Positions 46,599 through 54,932 of a stretch of DNA of 64,000 nt are shown here, piece by piece. Origin of the DNA: Flavobacterium sp. 270 (GTDB lineage Bacteria > Bacteroidota > Bacteroidia > Flavobacteriales > Flavobacteriaceae); the NCBI RefSeq assembly GCF_004368785.1, contig NZ_SODM01000004.1:50521-114520 (forward strand), in the 5' to 3' direction. Within the stretch, counting starts at the first letter, position 1. Every line of letters begins with the position of its first letter. The notes beneath the pieces are model-generated. The model made no database searches. It saw nothing but the letters and a program-made list of their open reading frames with translations, and was not told the origin of the DNA. Position numbers and translations under genes: made by a program.

Positions 46599-46898
46599 TT
46601 ATCTCATCTTCAATTTCTGAATCATTGCTGCATTCAAGTTATCACTATACGCCCCATAAGCGTCGACCAATAGTCCTTTTACTCCAGACTCGGTTTGTAT
46701 TGCATATAGTATTGACGAATCATCAGGATTAGAATCACCTTCAAAACGATAAAATGCATCAACATTGAATTCACTGGATTCAAATGTTTTATTCAACGTT
46801 TTACAGCTTAATGTTGAGTTACTAAGATTAAAATCAAATGTGTACCCTTCAGCTTGTTTTGTATCTATTGCCTCTGTTAGTGTATCGTAATTAGTCAT
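46599..46898 (-). CDS. Small conserved protein often mislabelled phosphoribosylpyrophosphate synthetase
   Basis: A 99-residue protein resembling a small Bacteroidota family (phrases GYTFDFNLSNSTLSCK, FNVDAFYRFEGDSNPDDSS, GVKGLLVDAYGAYSDNL). That family is often named phosphoribosylpyrophosphate synthetase in databases, although it lacks the size and motifs of that enzyme. Function unknown. First gene of the operon that contains dps, DoxX and the porin. Confidence 0.75.
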   Translation of the reverse strand: MTNYDTLTEAIDTKQAEGYTFDFNLSNSTLSCKTLNKTFESSEFNVDAFYRFEGDSNPDDSSILYAIQTESGVKGLLVDAYGAYSDNLNAAMIQKLKMR

Positions 46899-47164
46899 TT
46901 TCTTATTTTTTTTAGTTAGTTAATACTGAGATATTTTCGGTTGTTTGCCTTTGGTATTTTATAAGATTCTTACACTCTAATTCTTAGCTTTTAAAATCTT
47001 GATTGTATGATTTCGTTTTCGATAGAGCAAAACTAATTCGAAACTCAACTTCAATTTCTATGGAAAACTTATCAAGAATTATAAATATTAAAGATTTAGG
47101 ATATATACATGGCGTGATATCAAAAACAGAAATAAAATTTTTGAATTTAATAGAAAAGAGTTAT
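46899..47164. other. Divergent promoter region between the dps operon and tetR
   Basis: No exact TAnnTTTG box is seen on the minus strand. A plus-strand frame (47003-47218) overlaps tetR out of frame and is not supported. The first TetR-type palindrome begins at 47161. Confidence 0.5.
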
Positions 47165-47190
47165 TTTTGTATTGAACATTACAAAAATAA
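47161..47190 (+). promoter_or_regulatory. TetR operator-like palindrome, copy 1
   Basis: Inverted repeat with 11-bp arms TTATTTTTGTA / TACAAAAATAA around TTGAACAT, ending 3 bp before the tetR ATG. Its 22-bp core differs at only one base from the reverse complement of the copy at 47792-47813. The position suggests autoregulation and supports ATG 47193 as start. Confidence 0.7.
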
Positions 47191-47192
47191 TA

Positions 47193-47774
47193 ATGCGCGG
47201 AAGACCAACAATTTTTAATGAAGAAGAGCTATTAAGAAAAGCACAAATTGTCTTTTGGGAAAAGGGATTTACTCCCACTTCACTTGAAGATCTGCTTGAA
47301 GCAATGCAGATTGGCAGCGGCAGTTTTTATAACACTTTTAAGGGAGGAAAGAAAGAACTTTTTTCCAAAGCACTTCAACTTCGAAGAAATGATTTAAAAA
47401 ATTTTAAAGAACAACTTATTCAAAGTGACTCTCCTCTTGATGTATTAAAGGATTTTTTTCGATCGCTTGCGGAAACTGAACCTCATAGTCACCTGATGGG
47501 ATGTCTTGTAGTTAATACTATAATAGAAATGACTTTTGTCGATACAAAATTTCAGCAGGAAGCTCTTGTTATTTTAAGAGAAATGGAGCAAATCTACATT
47601 TGGGCTATCGACAAGGCACAAAAGGAAGGAAAAATAATTAACCGGACCAGTCCTGAAATTTTAGGCCGATATCTTGTTACATTCTGGAGCGGATTAAATG
47701 TCATCAGACGTATGTATCCAGATAAAAAAATACTTGCTGCCCAAATAGAAATGCAGCTTAGCATTCTGAGCTAA
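47193..47774 (+). CDS. TetR/AcrR-family repressor
   Basis: A 193-residue regulator. Start at 47193 (MRGRPTIFNEEELL), because the operator palindrome lies directly before it. N-terminal helix-turn-helix: AQIVFWEKGFTPTSLEDLLEAMQIGSGSFYNTF. The C-terminal domain has the HLMGCLVVNTIIE phrase found in the TetR group with TetR_C_6/AefR-like ligand domains. It is divergent from the dps operon and just before the iminopeptidase gene, which has the second palindrome in front. Confidence 0.9.
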   Translation: MRGRPTIFNEEELLRKAQIVFWEKGFTPTSLEDLLEAMQIGSGSFYNTFKGGKKELFSKALQLRRNDLKNFKEQLIQSDSPLDVLKDFFRSLAETEPHSHLMGCLVVNTIIEMTFVDTKFQQEALVILREMEQIYIWAIDKAQKEGKIINRTSPEILGRYLVTFWSGLNVIRRMYPDKKILAAQIEMQLSILS

Positions 47775-47791
47775 GCTATTTTTTTAATCTT

Positions 47792-47813
47792 TTTTGTAGT
47801 GTTCAATACAAAA
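47792..47813 (+). promoter_or_regulatory. TetR operator-like palindrome, copy 2
   Basis: TTTTGTA / TACAAAA arms around GTGTTCAA. It is the near-perfect reverse complement of copy 1, and lies 46 bp before the ATG at 47860, where it could block the promoter of that gene. Confidence 0.7.
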
Positions 47814-47859
47814 TAATTTTACATGCTCAATAATAAAATATTAATTTAAAACAACATTC

Positions 47860-48903
47860 ATGATTACTTACAAAAGAATTATTCCATTGCTTTTTACAGC
47901 TTTATTTCTAACTGCCTGCAACAAAGAAAGTCAGTTACAAAAAGAAAGCTCAAGTGAAAAAAATTATTTAAAGGACAATTCTAAAGGAATAAAAACAGGA
48001 GGTGTCAAAGTTGTAGAAATTACAACTCCCAAAGGCAAATTTAATGTATGGACCAAAACAATTGGAAATAATCCAAAAATCAAGGTATTACTTCTTAATG
48101 GAGGTCCGGGAGCCACACACGAATATTTTGAATGTATGGAAAGTTTCCTTCCTCAGGAAGGAATTGAATTTATTTATTATGATCAATTGGGTACCGGAAA
48201 TTCTGACAACCCAAATGATCCTGCACTTTGGGATTTGCCGCGTTTTGTTGAAGAAATTGAACAGGTACGCCAGGCATTAAATCTTAATAAGGATAATTTT
48301 TATTTGTTAGGACATTCATGGGGTGGTATTCTTGCAGCAGAATATGCATTAAAATACCAACAAAATATTAAAGGTTTAATTATTTCCAATATGATGATGA
48401 GTGCCATCGATTATAGTAAATATTCTGATGTTCTTGCCAAAGAAATGGATCCAGAGGTTTTAGTCCAATTAAGAGAAATTGAAAAAAACAAAGATTATAA
48501 AAATCCAAAATATATGGAATTGCTGATTCCTAATTTCTACGCCAAACATATTATCAAAATGGATATAAGCTCATGGCCGGAACCGTTGAGCCGATCTTTC
48601 GGAAAAATTAATGAATCTCTTTATGTAACCATGCAAGGACCGAGCGAATTTGATATTTCGGGAAAACTTGAAAAATGGGATATTAAAAACCAACTCTCAA
48701 AAATTACGGTACCTACCTTATCCATAGGAGCAAAATACGATACTATGGATCCTAAACATATGGAATGGATTTCTACTCAGGTTAAAAACGGAACTTATCT
48801 TTACTGTGACAAAGGCAGCCATATGAGTATGTATGATGACCAGGAAACATATATGAAGGGTCTGATTAAATTTATAAAAGACACTGATAGTAAGCTGAAT
48901 TAA
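47860..48903 (+). CDS. Proline iminopeptidase-like alpha/beta hydrolase, lipoprotein
   Basis: A 347-residue protein with a lipoprotein signal (IIPLLFTALFLTAC, Cys20). S33 peptidase-type motifs: LLLNGGPGATHEYFE (oxyanion, normally HGGPG), GHSWGG (Ser nucleophile), a late Asp (GAKYDTMDP) and His (KGSHMSMYDD). It would release N-terminal residues or act as an esterase outside the cytoplasm. It is preceded by tetR and the TetR-type palindrome, so it is probably repressed by that TetR. Confidence 0.9.
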   Translation: MITYKRIIPLLFTALFLTACNKESQLQKESSSEKNYLKDNSKGIKTGGVKVVEITTPKGKFNVWTKTIGNNPKIKVLLLNGGPGATHEYFECMESFLPQEGIEFIYYDQLGTGNSDNPNDPALWDLPRFVEEIEQVRQALNLNKDNFYLLGHSWGGILAAEYALKYQQNIKGLIISNMMMSAIDYSKYSDVLAKEMDPEVLVQLREIEKNKDYKNPKYMELLIPNFYAKHIIKMDISSWPEPLSRSFGKINESLYVTMQGPSEFDISGKLEKWDIKNQLSKITVPTLSIGAKYDTMDPKHMEWISTQVKNGTYLYCDKGSHMSMYDDQETYMKGLIKFIKDTDSKLN

Positions 48904-49033
48904 AAGTATAAAAACACTATTATTAATATACTTAATGGTTTGCTTGTATAAATTTACCACATACAAATTACAAAATGATTGAAGTAGTGAATTTCCATAG
49001 CAATAGATAAATTAAACTGGACAAACCTATTTG

Positions 49034-49180
49034 ATGAGGAGCAAAAAAAAGGAGAAAACTACGGGAATAGAAAACATTCTTTACAAGTACTTACTTGATG
49101 AAAAAGGCACTATTTTAAGTGTCAACCATCCTGTAGAAGAGATCAGGAAAGTATTATCAGATAAGATAAAAAAATCATGA
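49034..49180 (+). CDS. Very small protein (48 aa)
   Basis: A 48-codon frame starting MRSKKKEKTTGIENIL and ending VLSDKIKKS, directly followed by a strong terminator with T run on the same strand. It has no known domain. The terminator makes a short transcript believable, but it might instead belong to the upstream lipoprotein gene. Confidence 0.4.
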   Translation: MRSKKKEKTTGIENILYKYLLDEKGTILSVNHPVEEIRKVLSDKIKKS

Positions 49181-49208
49181 TTAAACTTTGAAATTTATAA
49201 ATATAAAA

Positions 49209-49241
49209 CCTCCAAAATCATAAATTTTGGAGGTTTTTTTA
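49209..49241 (+). terminator. Rho-independent terminator
   Basis: Stem CCTCCAAAA / TTTTGGAGG with loop TCATAAA and a TTTTTTT tail. It lies 28 bp after the 48-codon frame and before the convergent GAPDH stop at 49271. Confidence 0.9.
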
Positions 49242-49270
49242 AAACTAAAGTAAGATGATTTTATTTGAAT

Positions 49271-50254
49271 TTATAATTCCTGAATCTGCCTAACCATTTG
49301 GTTTGTAAATCCCCATTCGTTATCATACCACGCCATTACTTTTACAAGGTCTCCATCTACTACCCGCGTCATTTCAAGATCTACTGTCGCAGCAAACGGA
49401 TTTTTTATCATATCCGAAGAAACCAAAGGTTCATCGCTTACATCGACTACTTTTTTATATCTTTCAGTTTTAGCTTCCTCTGCCAGAATGGTATTAATTT
49501 CTTCTACAGAAGTTGGACGTTCTGTAACAAACGTAATGTCTGATATTGAACCAATCGGCACAGGAACTCGTACTGCAATGCCATCAAATTTGCCAACATA
49601 TTCGGGAAGTGCTTTTGTGACAGCAATGGCTGCTCCTGTTGCTGCAGGTGCAGAATTTATTGCTGCTCCACGTCCCATGCGGGGCTCTCTTTTTGATGGT
49701 GCATCTACCAGCGTTTGAGATGCTGTGTAAGCATGTGTTGTATTAAGAATGGCCTTTTTTACACCAATTCTGCGTCCCAAAATTTCTATAATCGGTCCAA
49801 TATTATTAGTGGTGCAGCTCGCACATGAAAAAATAGCCACTTTCCCTTCTTCAGTATTTACTCCATGTACAATTGTTGGAGTATCTTTTGTTGGTCCTGA
49901 TATCACCACAAACTTTGCGCCTGCAGCTATGTGTTTCTCTGCATCTGGTTTATTGGTAAAAAATCCGGTGCTTTCTATTACAACCTCAGCTTTTAATGAT
50001 GCCCATGGTAATTCTGCGGGGTCTTTTATCGCGGTATATCTTATTGACTTACCTTCGACAATGATGTAATCACCATTAATTGTAACCTCTTTGTCAAATC
50101 TGCCGTATATACTGTCATACTTTAAAAGATATACTGCATTCTCAATACTCATAAGATCATTGATTCCGACAACTTCCAGCCCTGGAGTATCTAATATAAT
50201 TTTGAGAGCTGCTCTTCCAATACGGCCAAAGCCATTAATTCCTATACTTTTCAT
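49271..50254 (-). CDS. gap: Glyceraldehyde-3-phosphate dehydrogenase, type I
   Basis: A 327-residue NAD-dependent dehydrogenase: N-terminal GINGFGRIGR, Asp33 in the NAD-binding turn (GINDL), catalytic Cys147 in SCASCTTN, His174 (NTTHAYT) and the final WYDNEWGF. After the active Cys the usual NCLAP is replaced by NNIGPI, a known variant. It normally serves glycolysis. Here it sits at the 3' end of a hydrolase operon, 141 bp after the permease gene, so an extra copy with its own promoter is possible. Confidence 0.95.
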   Translation of the reverse strand: MKSIGINGFGRIGRAALKIILDTPGLEVVGINDLMSIENAVYLLKYDSIYGRFDKEVTINGDYIIVEGKSIRYTAIKDPAELPWASLKAEVVIESTGFFTNKPDAEKHIAAGAKFVVISGPTKDTPTIVHGVNTEEGKVAIFSCASCTTNNIGPIIEILGRRIGVKKAILNTTHAYTASQTLVDAPSKREPRMGRGAAINSAPAATGAAIAVTKALPEYVGKFDGIAVRVPVPIGSISDITFVTERPTSVEEINTILAEEAKTERYKKVVDVSDEPLVSSDMIKNPFAATVDLEMTRVVDGDLVKVMAWYDNEWGFTNQMVRQIQEL

Positions 50255-50305
50255 TTTTAAATTTTAATGGTTAACACTATTTTATAAGATTTAATCTAAA
50301 GATAC

Positions 50306-50338
50306 CAAATTTTAATATCAGTGATTAACAAAATACAA
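50306..50338 (-). promoter_or_regulatory. Possible GAPDH promoter
   Basis: On the minus strand TTTG (50335-50338) is followed after ~20 bases by TAAAATTTG (50306-50314), one base longer than TAnnTTTG. Weak, but the gap before the gene is 141 bp. Confidence 0.3.
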
Positions 50339-50395
50339 ATTAACTAATTGACAATCAATTAATTTACTCTAAAAAACCACAAGTTATGTGCGATA

Positions 50396-51160
50396 CTAAG
50401 ACATTGTAAAGAAATAAACAGCTATTAAACCACCAATCACTATAATTAATTTCCTGACAAGTTCCTGATTCAAATGGCGTGAAAATACTGCACCGTAATA
50501 GCCTCCTATAATTCCTCCAATGGTCAGTACAATTGTTATTTTCCAGTCTATTAAGCCGGAAAACACAAAACATAATGCCGCAATTCCGTTATTTACGGCA
50601 ACCATTAAAACTTTTAGGCCATTCATTTCATTTAGTTCTTTCATCCCATAAAGGGTAAAAAGTGTTAGAATCATAATTCCTATTCCAGCATTAAAATAGC
50701 CTCCGTAAAAATTAATCAAGAATAATGGTATCAGTTTTTTGTGTGAATATTCAAAATGCTCACTTGCAGTAGTAACTTTTTGGAAATATCCAAGTATGGG
50801 TTTACTAAAAGCAAATGTACCCCAAGATATAAGATGAAAGTAAGGAACAAGAGACTTAAAGGTTTTAGGATCTGTCATGACCATTACCACCGCTCCGCAT
50901 AATCCGCCGATTCCGCTGATTAGTAAAATAATTTTCAAATCTTTTGACACTATACGAATATCGTTTTTAAACGCCTTGACACTCGCAACATTTCCAAACC
51001 ACATCGATACACAAGTCATAGCATTAGCTCGTATGGAAGTTACTCCATTTAAAACTAAACTTGGAAACACAATAAATCCACCGCCTCCGGCAAATGCGTT
51101 TACAGCCCCGCCTACTACAGCGGCTAAGAATAACAGCCCAAATTGCAGATAATTTTCCAT
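50396..51160 (-). CDS. TauE/SafE (TSUP)-family membrane permease
   Basis: A 254-residue protein with about seven or eight membrane helices and the two TSUP signature halves (GGGFIVFPSLVLNGV near the N-terminus and GGYFNAGIGIMILTLF in the middle). This family moves sulfite, sulfonates or other anions. It starts 2 bp before the stop region of the upstream hydrolase gene, so translation is coupled. Substrate not shown. Confidence 0.9.
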   Translation of the reverse strand: MENYLQFGLLFLAAVVGGAVNAFAGGGGFIVFPSLVLNGVTSIRANAMTCVSMWFGNVASVKAFKNDIRIVSKDLKIILLISGIGGLCGAVVMVMTDPKTFKSLVPYFHLISWGTFAFSKPILGYFQKVTTASEHFEYSHKKLIPLFLINFYGGYFNAGIGIMILTLFTLYGMKELNEMNGLKVLMVAVNNGIAALCFVFSGLIDWKITIVLTIGGIIGGYYGAVFSRHLNQELVRKLIIVIGGLIAVYFFTMS

Positions 51161-51162
51161 TT

Positions 51163-52056
51163 TTAGTTTTGTTGTAGTGATTCGTAATAACTAATAATTT
51201 CCCTGGCGATTTCAGTTCCAAATTCTTCTAAGGCAAAGTGACCAGTAGGATAAAAAACCAACTTAGAATCCGGCAGATCATTATGAATAGCCAATGCTCC
51301 TTCCTTTTTAAACACTTCATCATTTCCCCCCCAAACGATTAATGTCGGAAATTGTGATTTTCTAATTCTTTCCTGCCATGCCGGATAAAAAGCCAGATTA
51401 TTTCCGTAGTCTTTTTTAATTAATAAATGAATCTTTTTTAATCCTGCTCTCTGCATTAAAAATTCATCTATCATATAGGATTCCGGAGCAATCTTAGACA
51501 GATCGGAAACACCAGTAAGATATTCCCATCTAATATATTCGGGTTCAACTAGCCTTGCCAGTTTTGCATGATTTTCTTTTGTATCATCATTGAAAAAAAT
51601 CATTGCGTTCTTAATTCCATCTCCAAGACCTTCTTCATATATATTCCCGTTCTGAAAAATGAGCATATCAACTACTGCCGGATTTTTTGCAATTACATGC
51701 ATCAAGACAGGAGCTCCATAATCAAAAAGATAAAAGCTCGTTTTCTTAATATTTAGTTTGGTCAAAAAACCTGTTACAATCCTGGCAAAATTTTCAAAAG
51801 TATATTCAAATACATCTTTTGATGGAACTGCACTAAAGCCAAAGCCTGGTAAATCGGGAGCAAGAATATGAAATCGTTCAGAGAGCACCGGAATAACATT
51901 CCTAAACATATGTGATGAAGAAGGATATCCATGAAGTAACAATAGATTTGGTTTTGCCTCATCTCCTGCTTCCCTGTAAAAAATTTCCGTTCCGTTTACA
52001 TTAATGCTTTTATGAACAACTGAATTTACTTGCTCCTCGATAGATTTATTAGTCAT
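51163..52056 (-). CDS. Alpha/beta hydrolase, Asp-nucleophile type
   Basis: A 297-residue hydrolase without signal peptide. HGYPSSSHMFRN (oxyanion), LFDYGAPVLMHV (Asp nucleophile), WGGNDEVF (acid), TGHFALEEFG (His). Similar to the genes at 52074 and 38807; in this copy the nucleophile elbow reads DYGAPVLM. Haloalkane dehalogenase/epoxide hydrolase-like. Third gene of the C3 operon, 17 bp after the preceding stop. Confidence 0.9.
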   Translation of the reverse strand: MTNKSIEEQVNSVVHKSINVNGTEIFYREAGDEAKPNLLLLHGYPSSSHMFRNVIPVLSERFHILAPDLPGFGFSAVPSKDVFEYTFENFARIVTGFLTKLNIKKTSFYLFDYGAPVLMHVIAKNPAVVDMLIFQNGNIYEEGLGDGIKNAMIFFNDDTKENHAKLARLVEPEYIRWEYLTGVSDLSKIAPESYMIDEFLMQRAGLKKIHLLIKKDYGNNLAFYPAWQERIRKSQFPTLIVWGGNDEVFKKEGALAIHNDLPDSKLVFYPTGHFALEEFGTEIAREIISYYESLQQN

Positions 52057-52073
52057 TTATTTTTCTTAAATGA

Positions 52074-52943
52074 TTAATTTTTAGCTGTTTTTCTTTTAAG
52101 AAAATCTTTTATAAGTTCTGAAATCTCATCACCAAAACTTTCCAGTGCAAAATGTCCGGTTGGGAATAAATGGAACTCAAGATTCTTAACATCTTTTTTG
52201 AACGCTTCAGCACCTACACCTGGAAAAATATAATCATCTTTTCCATATACGATCAGCATTTCAGGATTGTATTTTCTAAAATATTCCTGCCATTCCGGAT
52301 ATAAGGGTACATTGGTTCTGTAATCGTAAAAAAGTGCCAATTGAATATCACCATTTTCAGGGCGTCCTAAGTGTCTTAAATCGACCTCCCAGTTGTCTGG
52401 AGAAACTACCGAAGTATCCGGAACGTTGTGTGTATATTGCCATTTTAGTCCGTCAGGAGCGTGAAAAGTGCTTAATGTAGCAGCAGCTTCTTTGTCATTT
52501 CTATCTTTCCAAAGTGCTCTAAACGGATCCCAGAAAGTTTCAAGACCTTCCTCATAAGCACAACCGTTTTGTACAATCAGCGTCTCGATACTGTCCGGAT
52601 TTCTGCTTGCAATTCTAAAACCAACCGGCGCACCATAATCCATTAAATAAAGACTGAATTTTTTGATACCCAGTTCATCTAATAACGTTTTAACAATAGT
52701 ACTGAAGTTTTCAAAAGTATAATCGAAATCAGCTATTGGAGGCTGTTCACTTCTTCCATAACCTGGATAATCCGGAGCAATTACATGAAAATCATCTGCA
52801 AGATAATTGATCAAATTGCGGAACATGTGTGATGACGTTGGATAACCATGTAATAAAACCAGTGTTGGCTTTTGTTTATCTCCTGCTTCTCTGTAGAAAA
52901 TTTCTACACCGTTGATTTTTTTTGTGTGGTAACTTGTTTTCAT
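52074..52943 (-). CDS. Alpha/beta hydrolase, Asp-nucleophile type
   Basis: A 289-residue hydrolase without signal peptide. HGYPTSSHMFRN, LMDYGAPVGFRIA (Asp nucleophile), YGKDDYIF (acid), TGHFALESFG (His). It shares ~50% by eye with its operon neighbour at 51163 and with the secreted 38807 protein. A tandem duplication is probable. Substrate unknown. Second gene of the C3 operon. Confidence 0.9.
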   Translation of the reverse strand: MKTSYHTKKINGVEIFYREAGDKQKPTLVLLHGYPTSSHMFRNLINYLADDFHVIAPDYPGYGRSEQPPIADFDYTFENFSTIVKTLLDELGIKKFSLYLMDYGAPVGFRIASRNPDSIETLIVQNGCAYEEGLETFWDPFRALWKDRNDKEAAATLSTFHAPDGLKWQYTHNVPDTSVVSPDNWEVDLRHLGRPENGDIQLALFYDYRTNVPLYPEWQEYFRKYNPEMLIVYGKDDYIFPGVGAEAFKKDVKNLEFHLFPTGHFALESFGDEISELIKDFLKRKTAKN

Positions 52944-52989
52944 AATTTTAATTTTAATAGGGTTATTTTAATTTGTTTCTATTCTTCAA

Positions 52990-53400
52990 TCAAATAAACT
53001 TTCTGTCACTATCATTTATAGACAGATCATTTATACTGGCAAATCTTTTTTTCATCAGGCCATCTTCATCAAATTCCCAATTTTCATTTCCGTACGCTCT
53101 AAACCATTGTCCGTTTACATCACGATATTCATACTCAAACCTCACAGCAATGCGATTCCCTGTATGTGCCCAGTATTCTTTTTTTAGTTTGTAATCAAGT
53201 TCTCGCTCCCACTTATCAGACAGAAAATCAATAATTTCCTGGCGGCCGTTTATAAATAAGTGACGATTTCTCCATTCGCAATCTATGGTGTAAGCCTGCG
53301 CTACTCTTTCAGGATCGCGGCTGTTCCATCCATCTTCTGCTAACTGTATCTTTTCCAGTGCCGTTTCTAGTGTAAATGGCGGTAGCGGGAATTTTTTCAT
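52990..53400 (-). CDS. DUF1348 / SnoaL-like (NTF2 fold) protein
   Basis: A 136-residue protein of the DUF1348 family: AEDGWNSRDPERVAQAYT, DCEWRNRHLF, WERELDYKLKKEYWAH, RYDFVRFEYEYRD-like strand and ENWEFDEDGLMKKR. NTF2-fold proteins bind or process small molecules. It is the first gene of the five-gene C3 operon (DUF1348, two hydrolases, TSUP permease, GAPDH), ~115 bp after the -7 box. Confidence 0.88.
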   Translation of the reverse strand: MKKFPLPPFTLETALEKIQLAEDGWNSRDPERVAQAYTIDCEWRNRHLFINGRQEIIDFLSDKWERELDYKLKKEYWAHTGNRIAVRFEYEYRDVNGQWFRAYGNENWEFDEDGLMKKRFASINDLSINDSDRKFI

Positions 53401-53515
53401 ATCTATATTATTTATTGGTTAATTATATTGATGAATTTTATTAAAGATCAAATGATTGCAGGCATCTAATAATCATTCTAAATACCCTTCTTGTAGATCC
53501 TTTGATTATTTAAAG

Positions 53516-53523
53516 CAAAATTA
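53516..53523 (-). promoter_or_regulatory. -7 box TAATTTTG of the C3 operon
   Basis: Exact TAnnTTTG on the minus strand, 35 bp (centre to centre) from palindrome C3, as in C2. About 115 bp before the ATG at 53400. Confidence 0.6.
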
Positions 53524-53595
53524 TAGCAGTAGAAAGACGTACTAACTGTGAAAAATTCACTAAAAATTATAATAATCCTAGATTTGGATAATTTT
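53517..53595 (-). promoter_or_regulatory. Conserved regulatory element, copy C3
   Basis: Palindrome GTGAAAAATTCAC at 53548-53560 and downstream TAAAAATTATAATAATC and AGATTT, matching C2 (42591) and C1 (25778). The -7 box and the ACGT core between are also shared with C2. Confidence 0.6.
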
Positions 53596-53758
53596 TTAAA
53601 TTTTGAGTGAGAAGTGACAATGCAAAATTTTTAAAGTGATGCGCTTTCTTAAAAATAATTTTAGTCCATAAATTTTTAGGTAACATAAACTATCATTTAT
53701 ATAAGAAACTTACTACAATATATCTTTAAGGGCCTAAAAAAAGTCTTCGTGTAGTCTT

Positions 53759-53777
53759 AAATCTTTAAATTTTATAA
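53759..53777 (+). repeat. 19-bp motif shared with the upstream region of A1
   Basis: AAATCTTTAAATTTTATAA, exact copy of 26980-26998, ~105 bp before the A3 ATG. Confidence 0.6.
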
Positions 53778-53881
53778 TTTTAAGTCCAAATTGCTGCCTG
53801 CCTATTATTATTATTTTATGCAATTTTGAAAAAAATTAGTAAACAATTTAAAGCTAAAAAATTGTATACAAGCCTATTATA

Positions 53882-54814
53882 ATGACACCACAGCTAACCA
53901 CTTTAAGTAAACTAAAAGATTGTCTGGCATTTATGAAGCAGCCTGATAACTATTTGAACGATACCGATTTTACCGTTCTGAAAATACATGAATTGGACAT
54001 ACTAACTCCCTGTCATTCACCAACTTTTCGTCCTGAATTTTATAATTTAACGATTATTGTCAACGGATCCGGTACATGTATGGTAGGGAACGATACATTT
54101 GAACTTCGTTCCAACCATATATTTATTTCCCGGCCTGATTCATTCTTATCCTGCAGGTGGAACAATATTGTCAAGGTGTATAATATATGTTTCAGCAAGG
54201 ATTTTGTTTTAGAATATTTTCCTGAAGGTATCGATACTATTATGGATTCAGACAAGAGCAATGGCTTTATGCAATCGCTGACAAAAAAAAACATGCTTTA
54301 TTTCGAGCAGATCTGTATTGAAATTCACACTATTTTGAATTCGACTACATCTTACAAACAGGAATTAATTGCCAATCTGACCCTTAACCTATTATATATA
54401 ATTCAGCTCCAGTTAAGAAATCGAAAAAAACAGAATATCAGAACAGACAAATATCATCCCATTATAATTGCCTTTCGTCAAAATCTTGAAGATAATTTCA
54501 ATAGTCTTCTTGCAGGCAAAAACGCTTCTGTTTTAAGAACCAAAGAGCATGCGCAATTACTTAATCTTAATGAAAATTACCTTTGCAGACTAATTAGTAA
54601 TGCTACAAATAGAACTGTTAACGACTGGATCAACGATAAACTAATTGATGAGATTAATTATCTTTTAAAACATTCTGACAAATCAGTAAGAGAAATTGCA
54701 GGAATGTTTGCCTTTAATGATATGACAACTTTTCACAGCTATTTTAAATCCCAGACTTTACTGGCACCCGGCTTTATCAGGAAAGAATTTATTATGAATC
54801 AATTTGAAAAATAA
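53882..54814 (+). CDS. AraC-family transcriptional regulator, type A (A3)
   Basis: A 310-residue regulator. Paralogue of A1: start MTPQLTTLSKLKD, sensor phrase SPTFRPEFYNLTIIVNGSGT, DNA-binding end KEHAQLLNLNENYLCRLIS and VREIAGMFAFNDMTTFHSYF, final LLAPGFIRKEF. It has the same order (A then B, plus strand) as at 27107-29114, and the same 19-bp upstream motif. It is divergent from the C3 operon, a likely target. Confidence 0.88.
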   Translation: MTPQLTTLSKLKDCLAFMKQPDNYLNDTDFTVLKIHELDILTPCHSPTFRPEFYNLTIIVNGSGTCMVGNDTFELRSNHIFISRPDSFLSCRWNNIVKVYNICFSKDFVLEYFPEGIDTIMDSDKSNGFMQSLTKKNMLYFEQICIEIHTILNSTTSYKQELIANLTLNLLYIIQLQLRNRKKQNIRTDKYHPIIIAFRQNLEDNFNSLLAGKNASVLRTKEHAQLLNLNENYLCRLISNATNRTVNDWINDKLIDEINYLLKHSDKSVREIAGMFAFNDMTTFHSYFKSQTLLAPGFIRKEFIMNQFEK

Positions 54815-54932
54815 AATATCTTTAATAAAAAATTAATAACCATATAATTCTATGCCCGCTCCCTTTTCTAACCGTTATTACCTGAAAATCTACACGCGTA
54901 AAATTATTATTTAAATATTAAGTCCTTAGAAA

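Larger units (their letters stand above)
53401..53881. other. Divergent regulatory region with element C3
   Basis: No gene. It holds element C3 (for the minus operon) and, further right, the 19-bp motif at 53759 ahead of the AraC gene. AT-rich. Confidence 0.6.

Noticed and set aside
47003..47218. 71-codon plus frame before tetR
   Set aside because: It overlaps tetR out of frame and runs through the operator palindrome.
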